From NCBI GenBank assembly GCA_014800895.1, contig JAAVFG010000040.1:36520-100519 (forward strand): a stretch of 64,000 nucleotides of DNA, given 5' to 3'. Positions 45,664 through 55,199 of this stretch are shown in pieces (the stretch's first letter is position 1; each line of letters begins with the position of its first letter). This stretch comes from Bacteroidales bacterium. Lineage in GTDB: Bacteria; Bacteroidota; Bacteroidia; Bacteroidales; Muribaculaceae. The notes under the pieces were generated by a model. That model had not been told where the DNA came from and did not search any database. It saw only the letters and a list, made by a program, of their open reading frames with translations. A program made the translations under genes and the position numbers.

Positions 45664-48600
45664 CTAATCAGTCTTGACTAACTCGCCGCTTGAATGTGCC
45701 GTGATGGAGGGAGCATATAAGCTTTGGGCAGTCGCTATTCCTAAAGAATATGAGCCGGCTCTATCCACATAGCAATCGTAAGTTATGATATGAGTACCTT
45801 TCGGAAGATAGGGAATGAAAAGATTGGTCGCTTCATTACGCACCTCCTTATAATACCATACTCCTCCTGTGGATGTATAGTCTGAGACTTGCTCTGCAGG
45901 CTCCAAGAGAGCCGAACGGTTATCATTCACCACAACATACTGAAGATCTCTGTCAGTCTTGAGGGTCAATGTCACCCTCACCTTGTCTCCCTGAGCGAGA
46001 GAGCCGGTAATAGCGCGACTGCCATCTTCGTCAGCTGTGACGGTATAAAGGGCCTTGCTTATGGATAATTGAGCATTACCCTCTTTCTTCACCTCCCTGA
46101 TAGGAGCTACATACTGAGACACCACTCCTCCCCAAGCCGGACCTGATGCATTCCGATGTATCTTCACCTCTCCTCGTTTGCCTGTGAGGGAAAGGGTGAA
46201 CGCTCCCGTCTTAGCGGCTATACGGGGTAGCTCAAGTTTCTCCCCATTCAGATAAACTTCGGGCAGAGAGGAGGGAGTTGTCCAATTCGCTCCCGTTGTC
46301 AGTATGGCATTGACTACTTCCGCCGCCGTCACACCGTCCCCCCAGTTTTCGGTCTGTTTTGACAGAAGAAGCCATTGTCTCATACCGTCAATATCTCCCG
46401 ATGCCGGTCTGATACTTTGCATTGTCTGCAAGATATGAGCCGTAACGCGAAGTTTGCCAAGCCCTTTGAATCCCCCGGAAAGATTATCAAACCATATACC
46501 TTTATCTTTTGAGCTGGAAGCGAATTCCGATATAGAGTTAAGAATAGATTCCGCCTCCTTTCTCTTTCCATCCTTATAAAGTATAGAGGAGAAAGTGGCT
46601 TTGTCATATAAATCCATACCTTTCCATCCATTCTCTCCGGCAGAAATCATTTTTCGTTTAATCTCCTGCATCTCCCGGCTGTGGGAAATATTAACGAATG
46701 CGTCACAATCATAGAAATAATCAAGGAGAGAGAGATAGGAGAAATTCTTAGCTCCAATCTTGCGCCACTCTTTCACGATCTCAGTGTCAACATATCTCAT
46801 ACCTCTCCTGATCATCTCCTCCGCTTCAGACGGAAGGTAGCCGGAACGCTTCATCATAGCGAATCGCCGGATTACCGAACGTGTAATCCACTCGCTCGGC
46901 TCCATATTCTCACACCAACTCCAGCCTCCATCCTTATTCTGGAGTTTACCGAGCGCCTCTATAGTCTCAGCAATAGCGGACGCCACTCTTGATGAATCTG
47001 TATAATTCACAAGATTCATCATTCGCATGGTCTCTCCCTGAGCATTATTCACCCAAGGAGTATTATTTGATGTCACTACCTTCAGCTGCTCGTTTTTCTG
47101 CAGATTGGAGACAAGTGTGGAGTCACTTCTATTCTCTTCCGAGGCGAAGAGATCCAAAGCCTCTCTGATTTCGGGATAACGCTTAATCAATCCTGCTGCA
47201 GTGGCATTGGAGAAGAGGTCATCTGCCAAAGAGAGGGAACTTCGTGAATCCTTCTGACTCAAAGAGGGTAAAGCAGTGACACATTCCCATATGGGGTTAT
47301 CGACATACTGCAATGTCACTGTTTCAGCCTTCCCTTTGTCATGAAGTTTCACTATAATATCCTCCTCTCCCGGAGCGGCATAGAATGTGTTGCCCTCAAT
47401 CACCGGTTGACTGGAGGGGAGCACGGGAATAATGGTCTGCTCTCCGTCCCTGCTTCTCTCCCCTATGCCATACACTCTTATCCTTAACGCGCTTAGATCG
47501 GAGGGTACAAGATATTCGACGGTGATGATTCGGGACCCCATACTCTTCACCATTTCAGCAGAAGCCGTCTCTTTCGCTAAGATTTCTCCTGTCAGAGGAT
47601 TGTCAATAATAAACTCGCCACCGATAGAAGCATCTTCTCCGCTATTGTTGAAGATAGTGGCGGAGACTTGCATCTTATCGCCTGTACGCACGAAACGAGG
47701 TGGATTCATGCTTACCATAACACTACGCGCCGCTACAATATCGCGAGTCAGGACGGAGCCACGCATATCAGGAGTATATCCCAACAGCTGCAACTGCCAT
47801 GTGGCATTTGCCGCAGGAAGCCGGAACGAAAGTGTCGCCACTCCCTCCTTATCTGTTGTCAGATCGGACATAAAGAACGCCAGGGGAGTCTCTACCGACC
47901 GCAATGGTTCATTTTCTCCACCATTATCCGCTCCCGCAGTTGCCTTTGATTCCACCATCGCACCATCAAACATCTCATTCACCACTGCGTCCTCCACGGC
48001 TATTCCTTCTGTTTTCGCCATTGCATAGAGGGGGGCACTCGCCGATTTATATTTCACAGCCCCTGCCGCTCTTGTACCTCTTATCCTTATCTGACCATTC
48101 CTATTAGGTGAGTAAAGTGAATAGCCATATAGATTCCACTCAGGGTATGCGATAACATAAGAGCCAACGGGATGATAGGAGGATGTACGGAAATCATTCT
48201 GTATATTGCCGATATTTTCCGATCTGATCATGCCGGGTTCATTCCAATATAAATCATCATTATATGGATTGAAATGCCAGTTGAATGGAGCCAACGCATT
48301 AAGAGCTTTATTGCTCAAGACTGCCATGACGGGTATGTCAGCCATTCTCTTCCCATTCAGAGTGAAATTAAATTTCCATTCCTCCTGCGCATCCGGTGAA
48401 ACGCGGTCGCGGAAGATGTCGGATGTTATTTCCAACTGCTGAAGCTGTGTAGCCGGAATGAGACGGATTGTGGATGACTGACTTTGGAAATCATGCATTC
48501 CGGTCAGCATCACCTTTACCCTTTCCATCTCGCCGGGCGCTTCTACAGGAATTGAAATTATTCCCTCGGAAATTTTAAACCATTGATATTTTACTGAGCC

Positions 48601-51456
48601 GTCAGTAGTGCTTATACCGCAGAGAATATAGCTGTCCGGATAAGAAGTGCCGACAGGTACTTTCACAATTCCACCTTTCTCAATACCTTCTTTAACTATT
48701 ATTTCTCTTTCAGGTGTCCAAAGAGAGGTCTGCACGGGAGGAATCTTATCTGACTTTCTCCAGATAATAAATTCTGTGGTAACATTCTCCTCATTGGCTG
48801 AATCAGCGGTATCTCCCTCATTCTCATCAGTCCTCTTTTCTATTGGGTCGAGTGATAAGGTAAGTTTATATTTTCCCGATGCAAGGGTGTGTATATCTAA
48901 GGGGAAAGCGCCACTTTCAAATTCTCCGGAGGAGATTGAAGAAGCATCATTCAAAGCCACAAGAGAATAGTACACCTTTGTCTTGACCGGATGATCAAGC
49001 ATGTCATATACCCCAATATTCCCTATCTTCTCTTTACTATCGGCATCAATCAATTCCGGTATGTCGGCACGTATGCTATAGCTTTTTCCCATCATAAAGG
49101 AGATGGCGGGGGCGGATTGGGTTTCTCCCGCCGCATCGGTAGCGGTAATCTTCATCATGTAACGCCCTATGCTATAAGGCGTATCTTTCAAGCCCTCGGT
49201 TGATAGCTCGATTCTGAATTTTCCTGAGTCGTCAGTGATAACCTCCCCTCCGTAAGTATCAGCTCCCTGCAGTGCTCCAAACCATCGCCAGGGAGAGAAA
49301 GAGATATCATACTTTACGGCTGCACGGGCTACCGGCATTCCTGAATAAGTCCGCACAGACCCGTTTATTACCAACATATCCCCCGGCTTAACATCGCCAT
49401 CTATACCGGAAGTCTCGATAAAGAATGTAGGGGTCTTATAATCTGCTAGCTGAAACGACCTTGAAGTTAAAAAGGAATTTAAGACTGTAATAGCTTTATT
49501 CTTCCCGGGTAATTCCGCACTGTTTGACTCCTCCTTCGTTTTCATCAAGATACTCCAGTTACCAAGGAGTCCGTTTTTAGGAAGCACGAATGACCCCGCT
49601 ATTCGTCCGAATCTGTCGGAATTCAAATTAACGCTATCTATCTGCTGATAATTGGCGTCCATCAGATACACCGTCACATCTTTCTCCGGGCAAGTTGACA
49701 ATTCCATATCATTCTTGGAATAGACCACTCCCGTGAAGCGTACGGTATCCCCGGGATGATATATTGAAAGGTCAGAGAAAAGTGAGCCGGAAGTAATCGG
49801 TTTTTCCTTTTTATTTCCGCCATTCCCATAGCCATATAGATAATCATAAAGAAAATCGGTGCCTTTTCTTACAGTCACTTCATATCTCCCCTTCGGAATA
49901 TTCACACTTCCGGCAGCATCCGTGATAAGAGTTGTTACTTTCCCTTTACCGGGATATGAATCTGATAGTAAAGATACCGTCGCTCCGGTTACAGGAGACT
50001 GATTCCTGCCATCCACCACGAAATAGGTCAAGCCGGATTTATCATCCGTACCCGACATCTGTATCCCTCTCAGACGACTTACTAAAAATGTGGAAAAATT
50101 CTTTCGGTCGGAATTATTAATTATCAATCCGTTAAGATCCCGTGAAGCGGATGCGACCAATGCATATGTTCCGCTCTCAAGTCCGGGTATCTCAAATGTT
50201 CCGGCAGTCCGGAAAGGAATCTCCTCCTGCGGCAGATTCACCTCCACTACTCTCTTTACTGTTCCGCTCTTCAAATCTTCCTTACTGCACCTTCCGCTCC
50301 TGTTATCTTTCAGACGGACTGCAAGGAGATAGAAGTGTGACAGATTATCAGAGGTTATCTCCGCCTTGAAGGATGACTCAGGAAGAATTTGTGAAGGAAT
50401 AGTAAGACTTACCTCTTTCGCTTCCATATTCTTCAGGATAGCTTTGAGGGATTTCGCATCTTTACATTCTGGGAATGAACTAAGATATGAAGAGATGAGT
50501 AGATAGAGATCTCTATATTTTTCTTTATCTTTTGGTGAGTATAGAGATGAATATTCGGAAAGGAATAGCCCGCAATAGGGTGTGTCACGATATTTTTCGA
50601 TTGCTGCTTTCCATCTCTCCCTTCTATCCTCCTGAGATGACACTCCATTTGCAAAGACTCCGGCATTTTCTGACTTAAGAAACTTATATTCCATGTAGGC
50701 GCCAGCCTCTGTGGGATGCCCTGAAGAATGGATATCCATATTGCTTTTCCATATCCTGCCTGCGAGAGAATCATCTTTTTTTGAATGAAATTCTGATGCT
50801 GCTACATTGAAAGGAATGGTTTTCTTTTCATCCCTGTTTACAACCTTGAGATTGGCTACACTCTGTAGCGTCATGAAGTCAAAGAGAGAGAACCCCGCTC
50901 TATCTGCTTTTTCTGCATCCGTGATGATTGGAGCAAACCCTTTCAGTGAAACATCCTTATACTTCTCCGCTCCTTTCATAGCCTCCTCTGTCAGACTGTC
51001 CACGACAACCGTGAACATCTTTCCGCTCCATTCAGCTATCTCATCCGGGCGAGGCGAAACAGGAATTACCCTTTGATTATAGAGATAACTCTTCTCTCGG
51101 TAAATATCACCGTATAAGCGGGTCTCGAGCAGTAGAGCCAACGATGAATAAGGGGCTGACAAATTTCGGGAGAGGGAGTCAAAGAGCTCTACCCCTCTCT
51201 GTGCGTTATCAGCCGAAACAAGATTTTCTGCTATTACTATCTGCATAGCCGCCCGCAACGCCTCCACTCCGTCATTTCTTCCGAGAGCCGCTTTAAGCAT
51301 AGGTCGAGCGTTCTGCTCCACACTCTTTGGAAACGCAAAATCAGGAGTGGCAAAGGAATTATTATCAGTACTCTTCTTCGCCATAGCGCCTAATCCGATT
51401 AAAACAAAAAGGATCCACGCTAAGCAGATCCCTCTTATATCCTCTTTTATCTTCAT
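45664..51456 (-). CDS. Alpha-2-macroglobulin-like (MG2 domain) exported protein
   Basis: 1930 residues with a signal anchor (ICLAWILFVLIGLGAMA). After a helical N-terminal region, an MG2 domain starts near SDLSIYHPGDTVRFTGVVYS (about residue 560). Several MG domains follow, then the A2M domain near FMSDLTTDKEGVATLSFRLP (about 1195) and a TED-like alpha-helical domain (LQNKDGGWSWCENMEPSEWI, about 1480). The thioester motif CxEQ is absent: the corresponding region reads NPIWECVTALPSLSQ. It therefore cannot trap proteases by thioester chemistry. Related Bacteroides proteins are large periplasmic or surface proteins of uncertain role. It follows a Spy-like gene by 6 bases. Confidence 0.88.
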   Translation of the reverse strand: MKIKEDIRGICLAWILFVLIGLGAMAKKSTDNNSFATPDFAFPKSVEQNARPMLKAALGRNDGVEALRAAMQIVIAENLVSADNAQRGVELFDSLSRNLSAPYSSLALLLETRLYGDIYREKSYLYNQRVIPVSPRPDEIAEWSGKMFTVVVDSLTEEAMKGAEKYKDVSLKGFAPIITDAEKADRAGFSLFDFMTLQSVANLKVVNRDEKKTIPFNVAASEFHSKKDDSLAGRIWKSNMDIHSSGHPTEAGAYMEYKFLKSENAGVFANGVSSQEDRRERWKAAIEKYRDTPYCGLFLSEYSSLYSPKDKEKYRDLYLLISSYLSSFPECKDAKSLKAILKNMEAKEVSLTIPSQILPESSFKAEITSDNLSHFYLLAVRLKDNRSGRCSKEDLKSGTVKRVVEVNLPQEEIPFRTAGTFEIPGLESGTYALVASASRDLNGLIINNSDRKNFSTFLVSRLRGIQMSGTDDKSGLTYFVVDGRNQSPVTGATVSLLSDSYPGKGKVTTLITDAAGSVNIPKGRYEVTVRKGTDFLYDYLYGYGNGGNKKEKPITSGSLFSDLSIYHPGDTVRFTGVVYSKNDMELSTCPEKDVTVYLMDANYQQIDSVNLNSDRFGRIAGSFVLPKNGLLGNWSILMKTKEESNSAELPGKNKAITVLNSFLTSRSFQLADYKTPTFFIETSGIDGDVKPGDMLVINGSVRTYSGMPVARAAVKYDISFSPWRWFGALQGADTYGGEVITDDSGKFRIELSTEGLKDTPYSIGRYMMKITATDAAGETQSAPAISFMMGKSYSIRADIPELIDADSKEKIGNIGVYDMLDHPVKTKVYYSLVALNDASSISSGEFESGAFPLDIHTLASGKYKLTLSLDPIEKRTDENEGDTADSANEENVTTEFIIWRKSDKIPPVQTSLWTPEREIIVKEGIEKGGIVKVPVGTSYPDSYILCGISTTDGSVKYQWFKISEGIISIPVEAPGEMERVKVMLTGMHDFQSQSSTIRLIPATQLQQLEITSDIFRDRVSPDAQEEWKFNFTLNGKRMADIPVMAVLSNKALNALAPFNWHFNPYNDDLYWNEPGMIRSENIGNIQNDFRTSSYHPVGSYVIAYPEWNLYGYSLYSPNRNGQIRIRGTRAAGAVKYKSASAPLYAMAKTEGIAVEDAVVNEMFDGAMVESKATAGADNGGENEPLRSVETPLAFFMSDLTTDKEGVATLSFRLPAANATWQLQLLGYTPDMRGSVLTRDIVAARSVMVSMNPPRFVRTGDKMQVSATIFNNSGEDASIGGEFIIDNPLTGEILAKETASAEMVKSMGSRIITVEYLVPSDLSALRIRVYGIGERSRDGEQTIIPVLPSSQPVIEGNTFYAAPGEEDIIVKLHDKGKAETVTLQYVDNPIWECVTALPSLSQKDSRSSLSLADDLFSNATAAGLIKRYPEIREALDLFASEENRSDSTLVSNLQKNEQLKVVTSNNTPWVNNAQGETMRMMNLVNYTDSSRVASAIAETIEALGKLQNKDGGWSWCENMEPSEWITRSVIRRFAMMKRSGYLPSEAEEMIRRGMRYVDTEIVKEWRKIGAKNFSYLSLLDYFYDCDAFVNISHSREMQEIKRKMISAGENGWKGMDLYDKATFSSILYKDGKRKEAESILNSISEFASSSKDKGIWFDNLSGGFKGLGKLRVTAHILQTMQSIRPASGDIDGMRQWLLLSKQTENWGDGVTAAEVVNAILTTGANWTTPSSLPEVYLNGEKLELPRIAAKTGAFTLSLTGKRGEVKIHRNASGPAWGGVVSQYVAPIREVKKEGNAQLSISKALYTVTADEDGSRAITGSLAQGDKVRVTLTLKTDRDLQYVVVNDNRSALLEPAEQVSDYTSTGGVWYYKEVRNEATNLFIPYLPKGTHIITYDCYVDRAGSYSLGIATAQSLYAPSITAHSSGELVKTD

Positions 51457-51462
51457 TTACTT

Positions 51463-51909
51463 CTATTTTTTCTTATCCTTCTTTCTCTTTTGACTCATAT
51501 CGTGCAGTTTCTTGACAAAGGTATTCTCAGCTTCTTTCATCTTGAAAATCTGCTTCTCTGTAAGAAATTTACCAAATTCCTCATCATACTTACTCTCTAT
51601 CTCCTCCTCGCGGGCGCGAAGACGGTTGAGAGTGGCATAATCCTGTTCGGTAGCAGTCTTATCCTTTATCTTACGATGGATGGCAAACATCTCTTTACGG
51701 AGAGCATGACGCTCATCGGAGAGACGGTTGTAGACCTCACTGAATTTCTTCTGGGCTTCCGCGTTCATCTCCATATCCTGAGAGATATATTTCATTTTAA
51801 ATTCCCTGAATTCCTTTCTTTGCTCAGGGGTAGGCTCCCCCTTCGGCTGGGCTATCGCCGGAATAATCGAGAAAATCAGAAGAGAGAGCAAGAAGTAAAG
51901 TTTTTTCAT
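51463..51909 (-). CDS. Small exported helical protein, Spy/CpxP-like
   Basis: 148 residues. A signal peptide (YFLLSLLIFSIIPAIAQ) is followed by a charged helical protein. PTPEQRKEFREFKMKYISQD and a later FGKFLTEKQIFKMKEAENTF resemble the LTxxQ repeats of Spy/CpxP and related periplasmic stress proteins. The C-terminus is very basic (SQKRKKDKKK). It lies between the single-span protein gene and the macroglobulin-like gene, in a group downstream of an ECF sigma factor. Function as a periplasmic chaperone or stress sensor is inferred. Confidence 0.72.
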   Translation of the reverse strand: MKKLYFLLSLLIFSIIPAIAQPKGEPTPEQRKEFREFKMKYISQDMEMNAEAQKKFSEVYNRLSDERHALRKEMFAIHRKIKDKTATEQDYATLNRLRAREEEIESKYDEEFGKFLTEKQIFKMKEAENTFVKKLHDMSQKRKKDKKK

Positions 51910-51958
51910 ATCTTATTTTAACGATTTCTTTGGGTTTTCCAGTAATTAAGGGTAGGTA

Positions 51959-52399
51959 TTACTTCTCTTCCGCGTTCCCATCTTCGTCAGAAGATAGCGC
52001 CCTCCCCATATCTTTTTCAAAATCAGCCATATTATCATAGCTCTCTATCAGAGAATAATAATCCTCATCCTTATATTCGGGGAGCGCGTAGAGGTCAAGG
52101 TCGGGATCGCTTTCCATCAGCAAAGCTATATGCTCGGGAGGATTATCAAGATTCATGGAAGCATTTTGAGATGCCACATGAAAGACTTTCATCATACACC
52201 ATATACCGGCAAACATGGCGGCAAGATACACATATGGCTTCATCCGCTGCCATGCGCTCATCTTCTCAGCTATCGGCTGCGCGGGCTGCTCCGGTAATCG
52301 CTCCGACATATCTTTGCAGAAGGCTTCGAAATATCCCTCCGGAACTTTCCACCCCGGGTTCTTTCCAAATTTCTCTTTTAGCCTTTCTTCCTGATTCAT
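51959..52399 (-). CDS. Single-span membrane protein, possible anti-sigma factor
   Basis: The ORF track starts at 52486, but the ATG at 52399 (MNQEERLKEKFGKNPGWKVP) is preferred, because the upstream residues are basic and lack family character. That gives 146 residues. The N-terminal 55 residues are cytoplasmic and contain PEGYFEAFCKDMSERLP, one membrane segment follows (YVYLAAMFAGIWCMMKVFHV), and then an acidic outer part. The layout (PEGYF, short, one span, next to an ECF sigma gene) is that of Bacteroidetes proteins often adjacent to sigma factors. An anti-sigma role is a guess from context. Confidence 0.72.
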   Translation of the reverse strand: MNQEERLKEKFGKNPGWKVPEGYFEAFCKDMSERLPEQPAQPIAEKMSAWQRMKPYVYLAAMFAGIWCMMKVFHVASQNASMNLDNPPEHIALLMESDPDLDLYALPEYKDEDYYSLIESYDNMADFEKDMGRALSSDEDGNAEEK

Positions 52400-52484
52400 A
52401 ATCTCTTTCTCTTTATTGTGTTTTCCAATTCCCCTTTCTGAACACATTTTCTCTCCCCTTGCGGGGATTCTTTTCCCTATGGAC

Positions 52485-52525
52485 AAAAAAAGAAGGTAAC
52501 GGTTTAATCATTACCTTCAATTTTT
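52485..52525 (-). terminator. Terminator between the sigma factor gene and the single-span gene
   Basis: Minus strand stem gaaggtaa / ttaccttc with a 12-base loop, followed by seven T, and A-rich on the other side. Transcripts from the sigma gene would end or be attenuated here. Confidence 0.8.
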
Positions 52526-52571
52526 TTCCTTATTTCTTTATTTTTTTAATTTTCTCCGTCACGATCCGGGT

Positions 52572-53135
52572 TCAAATCTCCTCCTTATCAAGATACTGGG
52601 TAAGTTTTTTTACTGCATGATGATATGAGGCTTTCAGGGCTCCGACAGATGTGCCGAGTATTTCCGACATCTCCTCATATTTCATCTCGTCATAATAACG
52701 CATGTTGAATACGAGTCTCTGCTTTTCAGGGAGTGTCAGGATCGCCTCCTGAAGCTTACGCTGTATCTCGTCGCCGTCGAAATATTCATCGGCTTCAAGA
52801 GAATTGAGAAGGAAATCATCCTCCCCGTCAGATGATACGTTATTGCGTGTCCTCTCCTTATTTAGGAAATTGATGGTCTCATTCACAGCTATCTTATATA
52901 GCCAGGTGGATAATTTGGCATCCCCACGGAAATTATGGAGATTATTCCATGCCTTCATGAAGCAATTCTGGAGAAGATCGTTGGCGTCATCATGGCTCAG
53001 CACCATCTTACGTATCTGCCAGTATATCTGTTCTCCGTATGTGCGCATAAGGAGATCAAAACCCGCTTTTGCAGTCCGCGGGTTCTGAAGATCCTTGACC
53101 AATTTCTGTTCATCTATCGGAGGAGTATAACTCAT
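52572..53135 (-). CDS. RNA polymerase ECF-type sigma-70 factor
   Basis: 187 residues. Region 2 spans YGEQIYWQIRKMVLSHDDAN through GDAKLSTWLYKIAVNETINF (about residues 30-95). A short acidic linker (SSDGEDDFLLNSLEADEYFD) follows. Region 4 is LPEKQRLVFNMRYYDEMKYE with the helix-turn-helix ILGTSVGALKASYHHAVKKL. There is no region 1 or 3, so it is an ECF sigma. It lies 56 bases after dnaJ on the same strand, and downstream lie the putative anti-sigma, Spy-like and macroglobulin-like genes, suggesting an envelope-stress regulon. Confidence 0.92.
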   Translation of the reverse strand: MSYTPPIDEQKLVKDLQNPRTAKAGFDLLMRTYGEQIYWQIRKMVLSHDDANDLLQNCFMKAWNNLHNFRGDAKLSTWLYKIAVNETINFLNKERTRNNVSSDGEDDFLLNSLEADEYFDGDEIQRKLQEAILTLPEKQRLVFNMRYYDEMKYEEMSEILGTSVGALKASYHHAVKKLTQYLDKEEI

Positions 53136-53191
53136 CTACGGGGTGGGGTAAATTATTCTACCCCTTGATTCTCTTTTTTGAGGGAGCAGCT

Positions 53192-54403
53192 TTACTCTAC
53201 CCCTCTGTTCTCTTTATTGAAGATATGGCGGAGACGTGAGAAGATACGTTGTGAAGTGGACTTATCAGGCACAATATTCGGATTATCCTTCAGGCTCTCG
53301 ATAGCCGCTTTCTCGGTATCATTCAAGTTCTCAGGCATGTATACCATCACGTTCACAAGGATATCTCCCTTCGCAGAGCTCTGGAATTTGGGAAGACCCT
53401 TGCCACGCAGACGGAGCACCTTGCCGGGCTGTGTGCCGGGAGCAATCTTGAGACGAGCCTTACCCTCCACCATCGGGACTTCTGCTGATCCTCCGAGCAC
53501 TGCCGTAGGAATATCGAGCATAAGGTTATAGATAAGATCATCACCGTCGCGAATCAACTCAGGATCCTTCTCCTCCTGAATCTTGATAAGAAGATCGCCG
53601 TTTACGCCGCCATGACGGGGAGCGTTACCCTGTCCGCGCATCGTAAGCACCATTCCATCCTCAACACCGGCAGGGATGGTAAATTCCACAATCTCCTCTT
53701 TCTTTTCAACGCCTGTACCCCCACAATAAGTACATGCCTCGGAAATAATTTTTCCTTCGCCGTTACATTCGGGGCAGACAGTGGTGCTGTGCATCGGTCC
53801 CATAAAGGTCTGTTGCACGGTATCGACATAGCCTGTGCCGTGGCATCGGGGACAGGTCTTGAAGGCTGTGCCATCCTTGGCTCCGGTGCCGTTACAGTGT
53901 GAGCAAGCCACCATCTTTGGAATCTTCAGCTTCTTTGTCACGCCGTTCATGATATCCTTGAGAGTGACTTTCACAGTGATACGGAGGTCGGTGCCTTTGT
54001 TGACATGCTTACGTGGACGCGCACTGCTTCTGCCGCCGTAACTGCTATAGCTGCCGCCACCCATATCGCCGAAAATATCGCCGAAGTGGGCGAAGATATC
54101 CTCCATTGACATGCCGCCGCCGAAGCCTCCGCCATAGTTACCGCCTCCGCCGCCATACCCGGCACCCATGCTGTGTCCGAACTGGTCATACTTGGCTCTC
54201 TTGTCGGTATCGCTCAATACATCATATGCCTCTGCCGCCTCCTTGAATTTCTCCTCGGCATCTTTCTTCTCAGCCTCGGAAGCCTGGCTCCATTTATCAG
54301 GGTGATATTTGATAGCCATCTTTCGATAGGCTTTCTTTATCTCATCGGCGGAAGCACCCTTGCTTACGCCTAAGACGTCATAGTAATCTCTTTTTTCTGC
54401 CAT
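53192..54403 (-). CDS. dnaJ: Chaperone DnaJ
   Basis: Hsp40 co-chaperone that stimulates the DnaK ATPase. 403 residues. The J domain has the HPD motif in [10 protein letters not shown] Gly/Phe- and Gly/Tyr-rich linker (about residues 78-125) precedes the zinc-finger domain with four CxxCxGxG-type repeats ([32 protein letters not shown]). The C-terminal substrate-binding domains follow. It lies 12 bases after grpE. DnaK is not in the window. Confidence 0.97.
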   Translation of the reverse strand: MAEKRDYYDVLGVSKGASADEIKKAYRKMAIKYHPDKWSQASEAEKKDAEEKFKEAAEAYDVLSDTDKRAKYDQFGHSMGAGYGGGGGNYGGGFGGGMSMEDIFAHFGDIFGDMGGGSYSSYGGRSSARPRKHVNKGTDLRITVKVTLKDIMNGVTKKLKIPKMVACSHCNGTGAKDGTAFKTCPRCHGTGYVDTVQQTFMGPMHSTTVCPECNGEGKIISEACTYCGGTGVEKKEEIVEFTIPAGVEDGMVLTMRGQGNAPRHGGVNGDLLIKIQEEKDPELIRDGDDLIYNLMLDIPTAVLGGSAEVPMVEGKARLKIAPGTQPGKVLRLRGKGLPKFQSSAKGDILVNVMVYMPENLNDTEKAAIESLKDNPNIVPDKSTSQRIFSRLRHIFNKENRGVE

Positions 54404-54415
54404 GATTCCGGAATT

Positions 54416-55003
54416 TTACTGTCCTACTACTACCTTGGCATGACGAAGCACCTTGTCATTCATCATATAGCCTTTCTCCACAGTGTCAAGGATTTTACCC
54501 TTTGCATCCTCATCAGGCACAGGCACTACGGAAATAGCTTCATGACGGTCGGCATCAAAATCCTTATCCTCGGGATCCATCTCCTTCACGCCATTCTGCT
54601 CCATATATTTTTTAAGTTTCTTATAGATGAGCTCCATACCTTCACGGATGGAAGCGGCATCCTGACTGTCAGCAGTAGCTTTTAAGGCACGCTCGAAATC
54701 GTCTACGATAGGAAGAAGTCCCTTAAATGCGCCTTCTCCGCCATTCTTGATCAATTCTGATTTCTCTTTCAAGGTGCGCTTGCGGAAATTATCGAATTCT
54801 GCCATGAGGAAAAGATATTCTTTCTTCTCCTTAGCTAATTCCTCTTTCAACTTAGCCACCTCATCTTCTGCTGTGACAGCACCTTCCGCTACTGTCTCCT
54901 CAGCTGTCTGATCCTCAGCAGGGGTAGGATTCACATCATCCACCACTACTGCCTCAGGGTTCTCTACATTCTGCTCGTTATCTTTATTCTGATTCTCTTC
55001 CAT
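54416..55003 (-). CDS. grpE: Nucleotide exchange factor GrpE
   Basis: Releases ADP from DnaK. An acidic, disordered N-terminus is followed by a long coiled coil (about residues 45-100, EVAKLKEELAKEKKEYLFLM) and the beta-wing with HEAISVVPVPDEDAKGKILD and YMMNDKVLRHAKVVVGQ. The ORF track starts at 55066, but the 21 extra residues are basic and unlike GrpE. The ATG at 55003 (MEENQNKDNEQN) gives the expected acidic start and 195 residues. It forms an operon with dnaJ. No CIRCE-like inverted repeat was seen upstream. Confidence 0.93.
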   Translation of the reverse strand: MEENQNKDNEQNVENPEAVVVDDVNPTPAEDQTAEETVAEGAVTAEDEVAKLKEELAKEKKEYLFLMAEFDNFRKRTLKEKSELIKNGGEGAFKGLLPIVDDFERALKATADSQDAASIREGMELIYKKLKKYMEQNGVKEMDPEDKDFDADRHEAISVVPVPDEDAKGKILDTVEKGYMMNDKVLRHAKVVVGQ

Positions 55004-55199
55004 AGTCTTTTTATAATTCTGACGGTCGCGTCCGAAATAGCCGTGACGATGTCTGTTCTTACCCATATGTTTATATCAAATTCTTAGCCAAAATATGTTA
55101 AAATTACAGACTTCGCCCTTTTATTTCTATCCTGACAGCCTGATTACTTAAATATCTTTAGCGGAATCTTCAGGATACTGAGTGATATGCGGATGTCTG

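Noticed and set aside
47260-47320. Thioester motif in the macroglobulin-like protein
   Set aside because: The region has a cysteine (IWECVTAL) but not the CxEQ arrangement, so a reactive thioester is not supported.
47432-48028. Plus-strand ORF of 198 aa inside the macroglobulin-like gene
   Set aside because: Antisense shadow with Ser/Pro-rich composition and no start context.
55067-55199. CIRCE-type heat-shock operator upstream of grpE
   Set aside because: No TTAGCACTC-type inverted repeat is present; the gap is AT-rich with only weak -7 candidates.
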